Shown here: piece after piece, positions 1-11,444 of the stretch
Layout: every line of letters starts with the position of its first letter
How positions within the stretch are numbered: position 1 is the first letter of the stretch
DNA from: Candidatus Pantoea edessiphila
Lineage (GTDB): Bacteria; Pseudomonadota; Gammaproteobacteria; Enterobacterales; Enterobacteriaceae
Direction of reading: 5' to 3'
Assembly (NCBI RefSeq): GCF_002933315.1
Contig: NZ_PDKT01000001.1
Location: 310,001-374,000 of the forward strand
Length of the DNA stretch: 64,000 nucleotides
The notes under the pieces: model-generated
Database searches by the model: none
The model's input: the letters and a program-made list of their open reading frames with translations, nothing else
What the model was told of the DNA's origin: nothing
Program-made: the position numbers and the translations under genes

Positions 1-83
1 AAATAAATGAATGTGTCAGAATCTCTGATTTAAAAATATTAAGTAAAATATATCAAAATATAATGCAACAATTAATTGCTTAA
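1..83 (+). CDS. dapE: DapE C-terminus (succinyl-diaminopimelate desuccinylase), partial
   Basis: Only the last 26 codons and the stop lie in the window. The frame from base 3 is open to TAA at 81-83. The encoded tail (NECVRISDLKILSKIYQNI, then MQQLIA) closely matches the known C-terminus of E. coli DapE. DapE removes succinate from N-succinyl-LL-diaminopimelate in the lysine and peptidoglycan pathway. In E. coli dapE also lies near purC, so position supports the call. The gene runs towards purC (convergent). The match is short, but its spacing and residues are specific. Confidence 0.8.
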   Translation, partial: INECVRISDLKILSKIYQNIMQQLIA

Positions 84-134
84 AAAATATCTAATAATTC
101 AAAAAATATTGTTTTAATACGTATTTTATATTTA

Positions 135-851
135 TTAAAAATTAAATTTAATTCCTAAGCGATTTGCAATTGATTTATAAGATTTAATTAACCCAATAGA
201 ATCTTCTCGAAACAAATCTTTATCCATTTTTTTCATATTTTCTTTATCCCATAAACGTGCAACATCTGGTGAAAATTCATCTCCTAAAATTATTGTATTA
301 TTAATCAAACCAAATTCTAATTTAAAATCAACTAGTATAATATTAATATCAATAAATAATTTTTTTAAAATATCGTTTATTTTGTAAGTAAGTAATTTCA
401 TTTTTATGAAATTTTCTTTATTAACCCAATTGAAAGTTTCACAATGAGAATCATTAATCATTGGATCATTTTTAATGTCATTTTTAAAAAATATTTCAAA
501 TATTGGAGGATTTAACACCATACCTTCTTTAATATCAAGACGTTTAACTAAAGAACCTGAAGCAATGTTTCTTAAAACACATTCGATTGGTATCATTTTT
601 AACTTTTTAACTAATACTTGATTGTCTGATATTAGTTTTTCTATATGAGTTGATATTCCATTGTTCTGTAAGAAATTCATAATAAAGCAATTAATTTTAT
701 TATTTATTATTCCTTTACCAAAAAATTGTTTAATTTTAAGTCCGTTATTAGCTGATATATCATCTCGGAAATGTATTATTAATAAATCTTTTTTTTCAGT
801 ACAATATACATTTTTTGATTTTCCACGATATAATTCAGATTTTTTTTCCAT
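135..851 (-). CDS. purC: SAICAR synthetase PurC
   Basis: Phosphoribosylaminoimidazole-succinocarboxamide synthase joins aspartate to CAIR, using ATP, in de novo purine synthesis in the cytoplasm. The 238 residues equal the usual enterobacterial length (237). The N-terminus ([11 protein letters not shown]), the central [15 protein letters not shown] segment and the C-terminal [13 protein letters not shown] segment are all present. The ATG start has a GGAA ribosome site about 8 bases upstream. The gene follows bamC and dapA on the same strand, as in E. coli. A 287-base spacer separates it from bamC, so it may have its own promoter. Confidence 0.97.
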   Translation of the reverse strand: MEKKSELYRGKSKNVYCTEKKDLLIIHFRDDISANNGLKIKQFFGKGIINNKINCFIMNFLQNNGISTHIEKLISDNQVLVKKLKMIPIECVLRNIASGSLVKRLDIKEGMVLNPPIFEIFFKNDIKNDPMINDSHCETFNWVNKENFIKMKLLTYKINDILKKLFIDINIILVDFKLEFGLINNTIILGDEFSPDVARLWDKENMKKMDKDLFREDSIGLIKSYKSIANRLGIKFNF

Positions 852-1138
852 TATAAAATTCCAAAAAAATAGATCAACAAGTTACAAAATTATTATAAAT
901 AATGTTAATATATCGTCTATTCAAATAAAACATCTTGCATATTTAATATTATTTGAAATAAATAATATTAAAACATCATTTAATAATTTCGTTAATATCT
1001 TAATGGTAAATTAATGTATTTAAATTACCAAACTATATAAAATATTTACTGTTTGATAAATAGATTTTTTTATTAATCTATTACCAAAAGATATTATTAT
1101 ATGTTTCTTAATTTATATTAAATCTAACTTATAATTTA

Positions 1139-1939
1139 TTATGACCATTTATTTTGATAGTAATGTATCTTCATCTCTATAAATTTTAGGGCTATTTTCA
1201 ATCGCTGCCAACCCATATCAAAAAATGCAATAATTTTTGATGCATATATCTTATTTTTCTCAAAAATATTTTTTATTTGTGTTTTGGCGCTGTAATTAAT
1301 ATGTTTATTATTATATGTTTTGGACCAATGTAAAATAATTTTATTAATCATTTGTATCGTGTAATGTCTTATATAAAAGGACGACGTAATATTTTTTTTA
1401 TCTTGTTTTAGCTCCATTAAATGTACAGTTAGTTGTAATTTAGAATGATATTTTTTTAATATAAATTGATATTTTCCAATATAATGTTTATTTCCATAAT
1501 CTTTAGGTAAATTAATCCAATCTGTTGTAATTTTATACAATAATTTGTTTTTCGATAAAACTGGAATATTATAATATTTTATAATGTCAATAAGATGTGA
1601 CCAAGTAATATCAATATTTCTATTATTAATAAATAACAATCCTTTATTATTAATAAAACTAGTATAAAATCCATCGATAATTTTTAACGGTTGAATTGGT
1701 GGATATAAAACAGGTTGTTTTTTAAGTTTATTGTTTGATTTTTTTATAACTGGTATATCGTAGTCTCCTCTTTGAATAGGAAAAATAGTGTCTTTAGGTG
1801 ATTTTAATTCACGTAACTTATCAGTATTTAAGTAATAATCTTCACCAATACCCATTTTAGAGCATGAAGATAGTAAAAACATAGTAATGAATAATGTTAT
1901 TATTAACATGTAATTTGAATGTTTTACTGAGCAATTCAT
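1139..1939 (-). CDS. bamC: BamC outer-membrane assembly lipoprotein, C-terminally shortened
   Basis: BamC (formerly NlpB) is a lipoprotein of the BAM complex that inserts beta-barrels into the outer membrane. A signal peptide with a lipobox (LSSC, Cys near residue 26) leads a low-complexity linker containing GDYDIPV, the segment that in E. coli contacts BamD. The first helix-grip domain follows (LTTDW-like [12 protein letters not shown]). The protein has 266 residues against 344 in E. coli. The second helix-grip domain stops just after MGWQRL, so about 80 residues are missing. No in-frame continuation is seen downstream. The ATG overlaps the dapA stop by 4 bases, so the two genes are cotranscribed and probably translationally coupled. 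Confidence 0.9.
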   Translation of the reverse strand: MNCSVKHSNYMLIITLFITMFLLSSCSKMGIGEDYYLNTDKLRELKSPKDTIFPIQRGDYDIPVIKKSNNKLKKQPVLYPPIQPLKIIDGFYTSFINNKGLLFINNRNIDITWSHLIDIIKYYNIPVLSKNKLLYKITTDWINLPKDYGNKHYIGKYQFILKKYHSKLQLTVHLMELKQDKKNITSSFYIRHYTIQMINKIILHWSKTYNNKHINYSAKTQIKNIFEKNKIYASKIIAFFDMGWQRLKIALKFIEMKIHYYQNKWS

Positions 1940-2829
1940 CTACAATTCCCAATTTGTAAACCTGATTTTATTAAAGCCTGCTTTACCTTTGATTGATTAA
2001 TAATACTTAAAGGAGTCATTGGTAAACGCAGAGTGTCGTATTTTATCAAACCTAATTTCTTAGCAGCCCATTTTACTGCTATAGGATTTGATTCACAGAA
2101 AAGAGCTTTATGTAAAAACATTAAACGTTGATTTAATTTATTAGCTTGATTAAATTTTTTTTGGCTTGCTAACTGACATATCTTGACCATTTCTTTAGCA
2201 GCAATATTAGCTGTTACTGAAATAATACCCTTACCTCCTAATTTCATAAATTCTAATGCAGTAATGTCATCACCACTAATTAAAATGAAATCCTCATCAA
2301 CTAAATTGGTTATTTGATTAATACGTGATAAATCTCCAGTAGCTTCCTTTATTCCAATTATATTATTAATTTTTGATAGACGTGCTATGGTTTCCGGAAG
2401 CATATCACAACCAGTACGGGATGGAACATTATATAATAATTGTGGTAAATTAGTACTGTTAGCAATGGCTTTAAAATGTTGGTATAATCCTTCTTGTGTA
2501 GGACGATTATAGTAAGGTGTTACACTTAAACATCCTATAACTCCAGAATTCTCAAAACGTTTGGTAAGAGAAATAGCTTCTGCTGTATCATTAGAACCGG
2601 TACCAGCAATTACCGCAATATTTTCGTTTGCAATTTCTAAAGTTTTCATGACTACATTTCCATGTTCTTCATGACTTAATGTTGCAGATTCACCAGTAGT
2701 ACCAACAGAAACAATAGCTGAAGTTCCACTATTGATATGATAATTAATTAACTTTTTTAAACTATAACGACATATATTACCTTTAATATCCATTGGAGTC
2801 ACAAGAGCAACGATACTTCCTGCAAACAT
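1936..2829 (-). CDS. dapA: 4-hydroxy-tetrahydrodipicolinate synthase DapA
   Basis: DapA condenses pyruvate with aspartate semialdehyde, the first committed step to diaminopimelate and lysine. The 297 residues match the family (292 in E. coli). The Schiff-base lysine K161 lies in IGIKEATGD, Tyr133 in [10 protein letters not shown], and the Thr pair in GTTGES. The ATG has an AAGGA site 10 bases upstream. The gene forms an operon with bamC (4-base overlap). With the dapE tail at the window start it shows that the lysine/peptidoglycan branch is kept. Confidence 0.98.
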   Translation of the reverse strand: MFAGSIVALVTPMDIKGNICRYSLKKLINYHINSGTSAIVSVGTTGESATLSHEEHGNVVMKTLEIANENIAVIAGTGSNDTAEAISLTKRFENSGVIGCLSVTPYYNRPTQEGLYQHFKAIANSTNLPQLLYNVPSRTGCDMLPETIARLSKINNIIGIKEATGDLSRINQITNLVDEDFILISGDDITALEFMKLGGKGIISVTANIAAKEMVKICQLASQKKFNQANKLNQRLMFLHKALFCESNPIAVKWAAKKLGLIKYDTLRLPMTPLSIINQSKVKQALIKSGLQIGNCR

Positions 2830-3242
2830 TATAGATTTTCCTTAAGAAGGTTTTTCATAATTTTTCTCAAATTAAAAATGAATTTAAACTTACTCATTGG
2901 GTAATACTGAAATAATTGTTTTATAATTTAACTAAGTTGTATATTAACATATACATTTTATTATTATCTAATTTATTTTACTATAAATTTTAATTATATG
3001 TTAAAACTTATAAATACTAACTATAAATTTAAGTAAAATTTTTATAAAAAATATTAAATATTAAATAATATCTTTTTTATTATTTCCCAAATACATATAG
3101 TAACATATTTTAATAAAATTATTTATTTAATTTTTGAACAAAAATTAATTTATTTATTATATTTATTAATATCAGTAATAATTTATATAATATAAGATGC
3201 TTAAATCAAGTAAATTTTGATTTAACTTCTGATATATGTATA

Positions 3243-3318
3243 TTTAATATTAATTTTAAATATATTATAATTATATTAATATCAATATAATTATAATATA
3301 TTTAAAATTAATATTAAA
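3243..3318. repeat. Long perfect A/T inverted repeat (35-bp arms, 6-base loop)
   Basis: The arms at 3243-3277 and 3284-3318 are exact reverse complements, with loop AATATC. Every paired base is A or T. It lies about 190 bases past the upp stop and upstream of dapA. It could end upp transcription, but it lacks a G/C stem. Arms of this length are unlikely by chance even in very A/T-rich DNA. Confidence 0.8.
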
Positions 3319-3359
3319 GTTATATAATGATTTCGTTAACTTTAAATTAATATTTTATT

Positions 3360-3391
3360 ATTAATTAATAAAATTATATTTATTAATTAAT
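3360..3391. repeat. A/T inverted repeat (13-bp arms) downstream of upp
   Basis: The arms at 3360-3372 and 3379-3391 are exact reverse complements around a 6-base loop. It lies between the upp stop and the larger repeat at 3243-3318. A weak terminator for upp is possible; so is chance in A/T-only sequence. Confidence 0.45.
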
Positions 3392-3507
3392 ATATATCTA
3401 AATGAAATTTATATTACTTATTATTCTAAATATTAAATGAAATTTCACAAGAGTAACAATTATTACACAATACAAATAAAAAACAAATCATTTATAATAA
3501 ATAACTA

Positions 3508-4134
3508 TTATTGTGTTCCAAAAATCTTATCTCCTGCATCTCCAAGACCTGGAATAATATATCCTTTTTCATTTAAGTTTTTATCTACTGAAGCAGTATA
3601 TAATTCTATATCTTTATGTACTTTTTCTAGCTCATTAATACCCTCTGGTGCAACTATCAGAACTAATGCTTTAATATGTTTACATCCAGCTTTTTTTAAA
3701 AGATTAACAGTTGCAATCATAGATCCCCCAGTAGCTAATAAAGGATCAACTATTATTGCCATACTTTCATCGATATTAGAAGCTAATTTTTGAAAATAAG
3801 GTATTGGAACTAGGGTTTTTTTATCACGATACATACCAACTATACTAATACGTGCACTCGGTAGATATTGTAATACACCTTCTATCATGCCTAAACCTGC
3901 ACGTAAAATAGGAACTATTGTAATTTTTTTATTTTCGATTTTATCAACCTCTACTAATCCATTCCAACCCTTTATAACGATACTTTTGGTTTTTAAATCA
4001 GAAGTTGCTTCATAAGTTAGTAAACTACCTATTTCAGATGCTAATTCACGGAAACATTTAGTACTGATATCATGTGCACGCATTAAACCTAATTTATGTT
4101 TAATTAAAGGATGTTTTACTTCAATAATTTTCAT
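3508..4134 (-). CDS. upp: Uracil phosphoribosyltransferase Upp
   Basis: Upp converts uracil and PRPP to UMP (pyrimidine salvage). I place the start at the ATG at 4134, which gives [10 protein letters not shown] and 208 residues, exactly the E. coli length. An AGGAAC site lies upstream. The open frame continues further upstream, but that extension has no family match. The PRPP-binding loop is [14 protein letters not shown] and the C-terminal uracil-binding region is [12 protein letters not shown]. It is divergent from purM-purN, as in E. coli. Confidence 0.97.
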   Translation of the reverse strand: MKIIEVKHPLIKHKLGLMRAHDISTKCFRELASEIGSLLTYEATSDLKTKSIVIKGWNGLVEVDKIENKKITIVPILRAGLGMIEGVLQYLPSARISIVGMYRDKKTLVPIPYFQKLASNIDESMAIIVDPLLATGGSMIATVNLLKKAGCKHIKALVLIVAPEGINELEKVHKDIELYTASVDKNLNEKGYIIPGLGDAGDKIFGTQ

Positions 4135-4344
4135 CAATGTTCCTATGAGCAATTTCATATTAAAATTTATCATGATACTACTTTTTTCAATATTTATCAT
4201 CTATTTATAGACCAAAATTTTTTATATTTTAACTCAAACAAATATTAATAGAAAATTGTATTGCAATATTAAGTATTTTACTTTATTAATAATAAATAAC
4301 ACTTTATTAATTAATAATAATTTAAATTTAAGGAATATAATTTA

Positions 4345-5385
4345 GTGTTTAATAAATTATCTATAAGTTATAAAGATTCTGGAGTTAATATTGACAATAG
4401 TAACTCTTTAATTAAAAATATAAAAAAAATAGCAAAAAAAACATATCGATCTGAAGTAATAAGTGATATAGGTGGTTTTAACTCACTATGTAATTTACCA
4501 CAAAATTACGTTGAACCAGTATTAGTTTCTACTACTGATGGTATAGGTACTAAATCCCTTTTAGCGATTGATACTGAACATTACAAAGATATCGGTATCG
4601 ATTTAGTTGCTATGTGTGTTAATGATTTAATAGTATGTGGAGCAGAACCTTTGTTTTTTTTGGACTATTATTCAACTAGTAAATTAAATATAAAAATTGC
4701 TACTTCAATAATCAATAGCATCGCTGAAGGTTGCTTAATTTCAGGTTGTACCTTAATAGGCGGTGAGACTGCCGAAATGCCAGGAATGTATCTTAATCAA
4801 GATTATGATATAGCTGGGTTTTGTGTAGGAGTCGTTGAAAAATCAAAAATTATTAATGGAAGACAAGTTAGTAATGGTGATGTATTAATTGCTTTCAGTT
4901 CCAGTGGACCACATGCTAACGGTTATTCTTTAATACGTAATATTCTTAAAATCAACAATATTAATCCTTTAATTTATCAGCTTGATGGAAAATCTTTATT
5001 ACATCATTTAATTGAGCCAACTCGTATATACGTAAAAAAAATATTAAAGTTAATACAGCATGTTAATATAAAAGCAATAATACATATTACCGGTGGAGGT
5101 TTATTAGAAAATATTCCTAGAGTACTTCCAAATAATACTCAAGCAGTTATTAATGAAAGAAGTTGGGAATGGCCTTCTATATTTAATTGGATACAAAGAA
5201 AAACTAATATCACTAACTATGAAATGTACCGGATTTTTAATTGTGGTGTTGGTATGTTGATAATAGTAAATCCAATAGAAGTTGATAAAACAATTTCTTT
5301 TATGAATAATATTCATGAGAATGTTTGGAAAATAGGTTTAATTAAACATTCTCATGATAAAGAACGTGTGCTTTTTATAAAATGA
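4345..5385 (+). CDS. purM: AIR synthetase PurM
   Basis: Phosphoribosylformylglycinamidine cyclo-ligase closes the imidazole ring (FGAM to AIR, with ATP). It starts at GTG, with AAGGAA upstream, and its 346 residues match E. coli (345). Family motifs are [33 protein letters not shown] and the C-terminal FNCGVGM. The stop overlaps the purN start in an ATGA tetranucleotide, so the two are cotranscribed. No PurR-like palindrome is visible in the upp-purM spacer. Confidence 0.97.
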   Translation: MFNKLSISYKDSGVNIDNSNSLIKNIKKIAKKTYRSEVISDIGGFNSLCNLPQNYVEPVLVSTTDGIGTKSLLAIDTEHYKDIGIDLVAMCVNDLIVCGAEPLFFLDYYSTSKLNIKIATSIINSIAEGCLISGCTLIGGETAEMPGMYLNQDYDIAGFCVGVVEKSKIINGRQVSNGDVLIAFSSSGPHANGYSLIRNILKINNINPLIYQLDGKSLLHHLIEPTRIYVKKILKLIQHVNIKAIIHITGGGLLENIPRVLPNNTQAVINERSWEWPSIFNWIQRKTNITNYEMYRIFNCGVGMLIIVNPIEVDKTISFMNNIHENVWKIGLIKHSHDKERVLFIK

Positions 5386-5999
5386 AAAAGATAGTTGTTT
5401 TAATTTCTGGTAAAGGAAGTAATTTAAAATCCATCATTGATGCTTGTAAACAACGAATTAATGGTAAAATAGTTGCTGTTTTTAGCAATAAATCTTCTGC
5501 ATATGGTTTAATATATGCTAGAAGAGAATATATACCAACGCATGTAATAACTGAAAATAATAAGAAATTTGATTACGTCCTTTCTAAGGAAATTGATGTA
5601 TACGAACCAGATTTAATTGTTTTGGCTGGTTATATGCGTATTCTTAATAATTTTTTTATTGATCATTATAAAGGTATGATACTTAATATTCATCCTTCTC
5701 TGTTACCTAAATATCCTGGACTGAATACTCATCGTAAAGTATTAAAAAATGGTGATTTAGAACATGGATCTTCAGTACATTTTGTTACTGAAGAATTAGA
5801 CAAAGGACCAATTGTAATACAAAGTAAAATTAATGTATTTCCTAAGGATGATGAAAATTCTATTATTCAACGAATTAAAGATAAAGAACATATTATATAT
5901 CCAGTGGTAATTAAGTGGTTTCTTGAAGGTAGGCTAATTATGAAAGAAAAAAATGCATGGTTAGATGGTATAAAGTTATCTTTAAAAGGTTATATATAG
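5382..5999 (+). CDS. purN: GAR transformylase PurN
   Basis: PurN transfers a formyl group from 10-formyl-tetrahydrofolate to GAR, the third step of purine synthesis. Its 205 residues are slightly fewer than in E. coli (212), through small internal and C-terminal losses. The N-terminal nucleotide loop is ISGKGSNL. The catalytic Asn and His are in [12 protein letters not shown] and the catalytic Asp in VTEELDKGP. It depends on one-carbon units, which glyA in this window supplies. It is translationally coupled to purM. Confidence 0.96.
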   Translation: MKKIVVLISGKGSNLKSIIDACKQRINGKIVAVFSNKSSAYGLIYARREYIPTHVITENNKKFDYVLSKEIDVYEPDLIVLAGYMRILNNFFIDHYKGMILNIHPSLLPKYPGLNTHRKVLKNGDLEHGSSVHFVTEELDKGPIVIQSKINVFPKDDENSIIQRIKDKEHIIYPVVIKWFLEGRLIMKEKNAWLDGIKLSLKGYI

Positions 6000-6089
6000 A
6001 TTTAAATAACTTTTTAAAAGTTATATTTATAAATAAATAATGGTTTTTAATTTTAATATATTAAATTGTTGATAGATATAGGCAGGGTA

Positions 6090-8129
6090 ATGTTTTATAT
6101 TGAAAAAGAACTCAGCTGGTTATCTTTTAATGAACGTGTATTACAGGAAGCAAAAGATAGAAATAACCCATTAATAGAAAGAATGCGTTTTTTAGGTATT
6201 TATTCAAATAATTTAGACGAGTTTTATAAAGTTCGTTTTGCGGATTTAAAAAGACGTATTTTAATAAATGAAGAACAAAAATCATTAAACACTCCATTTT
6301 ATCTTTTTAAAAAGATTCAAAAACAAATTATAAAATCAGATCAAAAGTTTAATACCATATATTATGATCTAATAACTGAAATGGCACATAATAAAATATT
6401 CTTGATTAAAGAAACACAACTATCTTATAATCAGCAGATTTGGCTTCGTAAATATTTTAAATATAAATTAAGTCAACATATAATTCCTATCATTATTAAT
6501 ACTGAAATCGATTTAACTAAATTTCTTAAAGATGATTATACTTATTTGGTAGTTGAAATTATCTGTAAAAATATAAATTTCTATGCATTATTAGAAATTC
6601 CTTCAGATAAATTGCCTAGATTTATCACCATTCCTGCTGAACCATCAAGCAAGCATAAACATATTATTATATTAGATAATATTTTAAGATATTGTTTAAA
6701 TGATATATTTAAAGGTTTTTACGATTATGATGTATTAAATGCTTATTCCATGAAAATAACAAGAGATGCTAAATATGACTTAGCATCAGAAATGGAATTT
6801 AGCTTATTAGAACTAATGTCATCTAGTCTTAAAAAACGTTTAACTTCAGAACCAGTACGTTTAGTATATCAACGTAACATGCCGAATAATATTGTAAAAT
6901 TACTGTGTCATAAATTATCTATTACAAATCTTGATTCGGTACTTCCCAGTAATCGTTATCATAATTTTAAAGATTTTATGAATTTTCCAAATATAGGAGA
7001 CAGTAGTTACATTAATCATTACTTACCACCAATTCGTCATATTAGTTTTGATAGCTCTCGTAATTATTTTGATGCAATTCGCAATAATGATATACTATTA
7101 TATTATCCGTATTATAGTTTTGAGCATATATTAGAATTATTACAGCAAGCATCTTTTGATCCTAAAGTATTATCGATAAAAATAAACATATATAGAGTTG
7201 CAAAACATTCTAGAATAATGGATGCTATGATCCATGCTGCATACAATGGTAAGAAAGTTACAGTAGTAGTCGAATTACAAGCACGTTTTGATGAAGAAAC
7301 AAACATTTACTGGTCTAAACGCCTTACGGAAGCTGGAGTGCATGTAATTTTTTCTGCACCAGGTCTGAAAATTCACGCTAAGCTATTTTTAATTTCACGT
7401 CAAGAAGATAAAATAATAGTATTTTATGGTCATATAGGAACAGGTAACTTTAATGAAAAAACTGCTCGTGTTTACACAGACTATTCATTATTAACCTCTG
7501 ATTCACGAATAACCAATGAAATACGTAAGGTATTCAATTTTATTGAAAACCCATATCGTCCAGTAACATTTCATTATTTAATTGTATCACCTCAAAATTC
7601 TCGTCGTGTTCTTTATCAATTAATTGATAAAGAAATTTCTAATGCAAAACAGAAATTACCATCTGGTATTATTTTAAAGATAAATAATTTAGTAGACAGG
7701 GGTCTTATTAACAGGCTTTATACAGCATCAAAGTTTGGAGTTAAAATTAATTTATTAGTAAGAAGTATGTGTTCACTAATTCCAAATTTACCTGGGATTA
7801 GTGACAACATTCATATTATTAGTATTGTTGATAGATATTTAGAACATGATCGAGTTTATGTTTTTGAAAATAAAGGCAATAAAAAAATATTCTTATCTTC
7901 CGCTGACTGGATGACACGAAATATTGATTATCGCATTGAAGTAGCTGTAGCCATTCTTGATCCAAATATAAAGCAACGTATCATAAATATATTAACTATT
8001 CAATTAAATGATACGGTAAAGGCGCGTATTATTGATAGGAAAATGAGTAATTCTTATATTAAATGTGAAAATAAAATAAGATCACAATTAATGATTTACG
8101 ATTACATTAAAAGTATAGAAAAAATTTAA
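6090..8129 (+). CDS. ppk: Polyphosphate kinase Ppk
   Basis: Ppk polymerises the gamma phosphate of ATP into polyphosphate and is membrane-associated in E. coli. The ATG at 6090 gives [18 protein letters not shown], which aligns with the E. coli N-terminus, and 679 residues (E. coli 688). A TTG at 6066 in the same frame is a less likely start. The phospholipase-D-like active site with the autophosphorylated His is intact ([12 protein letters not shown], then [13 protein letters not shown]). The ppx exopolyphosphatase gene that follows in E. coli is absent here; the next gene is convergent guaA. Confidence 0.96.
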   Translation: MFYIEKELSWLSFNERVLQEAKDRNNPLIERMRFLGIYSNNLDEFYKVRFADLKRRILINEEQKSLNTPFYLFKKIQKQIIKSDQKFNTIYYDLITEMAHNKIFLIKETQLSYNQQIWLRKYFKYKLSQHIIPIIINTEIDLTKFLKDDYTYLVVEIICKNINFYALLEIPSDKLPRFITIPAEPSSKHKHIIILDNILRYCLNDIFKGFYDYDVLNAYSMKITRDAKYDLASEMEFSLLELMSSSLKKRLTSEPVRLVYQRNMPNNIVKLLCHKLSITNLDSVLPSNRYHNFKDFMNFPNIGDSSYINHYLPPIRHISFDSSRNYFDAIRNNDILLYYPYYSFEHILELLQQASFDPKVLSIKINIYRVAKHSRIMDAMIHAAYNGKKVTVVVELQARFDEETNIYWSKRLTEAGVHVIFSAPGLKIHAKLFLISRQEDKIIVFYGHIGTGNFNEKTARVYTDYSLLTSDSRITNEIRKVFNFIENPYRPVTFHYLIVSPQNSRRVLYQLIDKEISNAKQKLPSGIILKINNLVDRGLINRLYTASKFGVKINLLVRSMCSLIPNLPGISDNIHIISIVDRYLEHDRVYVFENKGNKKIFLSSADWMTRNIDYRIEVAVAILDPNIKQRIINILTIQLNDTVKARIIDRKMSNSYIKCENKIRSQLMIYDYIKSIEKI

Positions 8130-8156
8130 TAAATTTATGCTGTTATTATTGCAAAA

Positions 8157-9740
8157 TTACTCCCATTCAATAGTTGCAGGAGGTTTACTGCTTATATCAT
8201 AGACAACACGAGAAATGCCTTTAATTTCATTGATGATACGATTAGAAATAATGGCAAGTAAATTATATGGTAAATGTGCCCAATCTGCAGTCATAAAATC
8301 AATACTTTCAACTGCACGTAATGAAATTACCCAATCATATTTACGACTATCTCCCATAACACTAACTGAACGAATAGGTAAGAATACAGTAAAAACTTGG
8401 CTTAATTTATCGTATAAATTATATTTACGTAATTCCTCAATTACAATAGAATCAGCTTGACGTAATATACCACAATATTCTTTTTTTACTTCACCTAGTA
8501 TGCGAATAGCCAATCCTGGACCTGGAAATGGATGACGAGATAATATTTCATAAGGCATTCCTAACTCTATACCAATTTTCCTAACTTCATCTTTAAATAA
8601 TTTTTTAATAGGTTCAATAATAGATAAATCCATCTTTTTAGGTAATCCTCCTACATTATGATGTGATTTAATTACATTTAATTTTCCTGTTATTAAAGAC
8701 ATTTCAGATTCTATTATATCTGAGTAAATAGTTCCTTGAGCTAACCATTGTATATTATTTAATTTCTTTGCTTCTTCATTAAATACATCAATAAAAACTG
8801 AACCAATAACTTTACGCTTTTTCTCTGGATCTTTAATACCTGTTAATGCATCAAAAAATCTTTCTTCTGCTTTAACATGTATAATATTTAAATTAAAATG
8901 AGTTTTGAATATACTAATCACTTTTTCTGTTTCTTTTAAATGTAGTAATCCATTATCAATAAATATACATGTTAATTTATTACCAATAGCACGATGTAAA
9001 AGTATAGCTGTGACAGAAGAATCAATACCACCTGATAAACCCAAAACTACTCTACAATGACCAATTTTATCTTTTAATTGTTTAATCAAATGTTGAACAA
9101 TTTGTTTTGGTATCCATGATTTTTTACATAAACATATATTAATAACAAAATTTTTTATAATATCTATACCTTGATTAGTATGTGTAACTTCCGGATGAAA
9201 CTGTAAACCATAAAAATGTTTTTTTTCATTAGCTATTAAAGCAAAAGAACAATTATTGGTTTTTGCAATTAAAACAAAACCATCAGGTATAGAACTAACT
9301 TGATCACCATGACTCATCCATACACCCAGTATCTCCTTACCATAAGGATTGATATCATATTTTATATTATGCATTAACGGAGTTGAATTAATTATTTCAA
9401 TTTGAGTAGAACCAAATTCACGCTTTTTAGCACTTACAACTGTTCCTCCTAACTGTAATACCATAGTTTGCATACCATAACATATACCCATTACTGGAAT
9501 ACCAATATTAAAAATACAATCAGGTGCACGTGGACTGTTTAAGTTAATAGTGCTTTCAGGACCCCCAGAAAGTATAATGCCATTAGGATTGAAAGTAATA
9601 ATTTTTTTTTCATTAATATTCCATGGCAAAATTTTACAGTAAACACCTACCTCACGTATACGTCTTGCAATTAATTTAGTATACTGGGAACCAAAATCTA
9701 GTATTAAAATACGATATTCATATATATTTTTTAGTATCAT
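8157..9740 (-). CDS. guaA: GMP synthetase (glutamine-hydrolysing) GuaA
   Basis: GuaA aminates XMP to GMP. From the ATG at 9740 it has 527 residues (E. coli 525). The N-terminal class I glutamine amidotransferase has Cys87 in GICYGMQ and a His/Glu pair in FHPEVTHT. The ATP-pyrophosphatase loop is [10 protein letters not shown] and the C-terminal dimerisation domain ends KPPATIEWE. An in-frame TTG 15 bases upstream lies within the ribosome site, so ATG is preferred. A 9-T run near 9602-9610 (poly-A in the mRNA) lies inside the coding frame. guaB is 52 bases upstream: the guaBA operon. Confidence 0.98.
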   Translation of the reverse strand: MILKNIYEYRILILDFGSQYTKLIARRIREVGVYCKILPWNINEKKIITFNPNGIILSGGPESTINLNSPRAPDCIFNIGIPVMGICYGMQTMVLQLGGTVVSAKKREFGSTQIEIINSTPLMHNIKYDINPYGKEILGVWMSHGDQVSSIPDGFVLIAKTNNCSFALIANEKKHFYGLQFHPEVTHTNQGIDIIKNFVINICLCKKSWIPKQIVQHLIKQLKDKIGHCRVVLGLSGGIDSSVTAILLHRAIGNKLTCIFIDNGLLHLKETEKVISIFKTHFNLNIIHVKAEERFFDALTGIKDPEKKRKVIGSVFIDVFNEEAKKLNNIQWLAQGTIYSDIIESEMSLITGKLNVIKSHHNVGGLPKKMDLSIIEPIKKLFKDEVRKIGIELGMPYEILSRHPFPGPGLAIRILGEVKKEYCGILRQADSIVIEELRKYNLYDKLSQVFTVFLPIRSVSVMGDSRKYDWVISLRAVESIDFMTADWAHLPYNLLAIISNRIINEIKGISRVVYDISSKPPATIEWE

Positions 9741-9792
9741 TATAAATTGTTCCAAAAAACTTTTTATGTAAAAAATTAATTAATAACGATTA

Positions 9793-11247
9793 TTATCTAA
9801 TAGTGTAATTAGGTGATTCTTTAGTAATCATCACATCGTGTACGTGACTTTCTTTCATTCCTGCATAGCTAATTTGTACAAAGTTAGCCTTAGTACGTAA
9901 ATCATTAATAGTTAAACAACCAGTTAATCCCATACAAGAACGTAATCCACCCATTTGTTGATGGATAATTTCTTTTAAATTTCCTTTATATGGTACACGA
10001 CCTTCAATGCCTTCAGGAACTAATTTTTTATCAGATTGAAAATATCGATCAGATGATCCTTGAGCCATAGCACCTAAAGACCCCATACCTCTATAAGATT
10101 TAAACGATCTGCCATGATAGAGTTCAATATCACCTGGTGATTCTTCAACACCAGCCAACATAGAGCCAACCATTACACAAAATGCACCTGCAGCAATTGC
10201 TTTTGCGATATCCCCTGAAAATCTAATACCACCATCAGCAATTATTGGAATATTCATATTTTTTAATGCAGAAGCTACATCAAAAATTGCAGTTATTTGT
10301 GGAACTCCTACACCAGTAACAACACGAGTAGTACAAATTGATCCAGGTCCAATACCAACTTTTACTGCATTAATTCCTGACTCAACTAATGATATAGCAC
10401 CTGCAGCTGTTACTACATTTCCTCCAATTATTTCTAGATTAGGATATCTTATTCTTATTTGATTAATAAATTTTAATACTTTTTCAGAATGCCCATGCGA
10501 TGAATCTACTAGTATAGCATCAACACCAACAGATACTAATGCATCTATACGTTCTTTATTATCTTCATTGATACCAACTGCAGCTCCTACACGTAAACGA
10601 CCTTGATTATCTTTGCAAGCATTAGGTTTGCGTTCAGCTTTTTGAAAATCTTTTGCGGTTATCATTCCTAATAAACGAAAGCTATCATCTACTACTAATA
10701 CTTTTTCTACACGTTTTTCATGCATTTTTTGTAATACTGTATCTCTAGATTCACCTTCCTTTACTGTTACTAAGTTATCTTTTAATGTCATTACTGCAGA
10801 AACTGGTTGATTTAAATCAGTTACAAACCTTACATCACGATTAGTAATAATACCTACTAATTTGTTTTGATTATCCACTACTGGATATCCAGCAAAACCA
10901 TTAAGTTTAGTTATAGATTTAACTTCAGATAATATAGTGTCTGGCAGAACAGTTCTAGGATTATTAACAACTCCACTTTCATATTTCTTTACTCTACGTA
11001 CTTCATCCATTTGTCGTTTAACAGACATATTTTTATGAATAAAACCTAATCCTCCTTCCTGTGCTAAAGCAATCGCTAAAGAAGATTCAGTAACAGTATC
11101 CATAGCAGCAGAAATCATAGGAATATTCAGACAAATATTTTTAGTTAGCTGAGTTTTTAACTCTACACAGTTTGGCAAAATTGTAGAATAAGCAGGAACA
11201 AGCAATACATCATCAAAAGTAAGAGCTTTTTTTATTATTTTAGACAT
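9793..11247 (-). CDS. guaB: IMP dehydrogenase GuaB
   Basis: GuaB oxidises IMP to XMP with NAD+, the rate-setting step to GMP. Its 484 residues match E. coli (488). The TIM barrel ([13 protein letters not shown]) is interrupted by two CBS domains (about residues 95-205). The catalytic Cys loop is [13 protein letters not shown] and the flap is RGMGSLGAM. It is the first gene of the guaBA operon. A good promoter candidate with a G/C-rich discriminator lies about 50 bases upstream. Confidence 0.98.
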   Translation of the reverse strand: MSKIIKKALTFDDVLLVPAYSTILPNCVELKTQLTKNICLNIPMISAAMDTVTESSLAIALAQEGGLGFIHKNMSVKRQMDEVRRVKKYESGVVNNPRTVLPDTILSEVKSITKLNGFAGYPVVDNQNKLVGIITNRDVRFVTDLNQPVSAVMTLKDNLVTVKEGESRDTVLQKMHEKRVEKVLVVDDSFRLLGMITAKDFQKAERKPNACKDNQGRLRVGAAVGINEDNKERIDALVSVGVDAILVDSSHGHSEKVLKFINQIRIRYPNLEIIGGNVVTAAGAISLVESGINAVKVGIGPGSICTTRVVTGVGVPQITAIFDVASALKNMNIPIIADGGIRFSGDIAKAIAAGAFCVMVGSMLAGVEESPGDIELYHGRSFKSYRGMGSLGAMAQGSSDRYFQSDKKLVPEGIEGRVPYKGNLKEIIHQQMGGLRSCMGLTGCLTINDLRTKANFVQISYAGMKESHVHDVMITKESPNYTIR

Positions 11248-11297
11248 AGCAATACTCCATCTCTAATTAATGTAAATAGATAAAATATTGCAGCGGT

Positions 11298-11326
11298 ATT
11301 ATACATGACGTAATTATGTTGTTCTA
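11298..11326 (-). promoter_or_regulatory. Putative guaBA promoter
   Basis: On the minus strand a perfect TATAAT (11298-11303) is followed by an unusually G/C-rich discriminator (ACCGCTGC). A weak -35 (TAGAAC, 11321-11326) lies 17 bases upstream. A G/C-rich discriminator is known for stringently controlled promoters, including E. coli guaBA. No transcript start can be seen from sequence. Confidence 0.5.
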
Positions 11327-11444
11327 GTTTTTTTTGAAAAAAATCTATCATATTTAATGAATGATATTTTTCATATAAATTTATTTATATTTATTATTTT
11401 TAATATGAAAAAATTAATTATTTAATATTTTTAAACGATTACGC

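Larger units (their letters stand above)
2830..3507. other. A/T-rich spacer between upp and dapA, no gene
   Basis: This 678-base spacer holds no credible reading frame and no tRNA-like structure. It contains a 35-bp perfect inverted repeat at 3243-3318 and a smaller one at 3360-3391. In E. coli several genes lie between dapA and upp, so it is probably a site of gene erosion. The dapA promoter should lie near 2840-2950, but I cannot pick one confidently in such A/T-rich sequence. Confidence 0.7.

Noticed and set aside
661-1014. 117-codon plus-strand frame across the purC start
   Set aside because: It is mostly antisense to purC, with no family resemblance; the unique part is A/T-rich spacer.
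1058-1082. Terminator hairpin between bamC and purC (8-bp arms around 1059-1066 and 1075-1082)
   Set aside because: The stem is short and nearly all A/T with one G-C pair; such structures are frequent by chance here.
3437-3793. 118-codon plus-strand frame across the upp end
   Set aside because: Mostly antisense to the conserved upp gene; the remainder is low-complexity.
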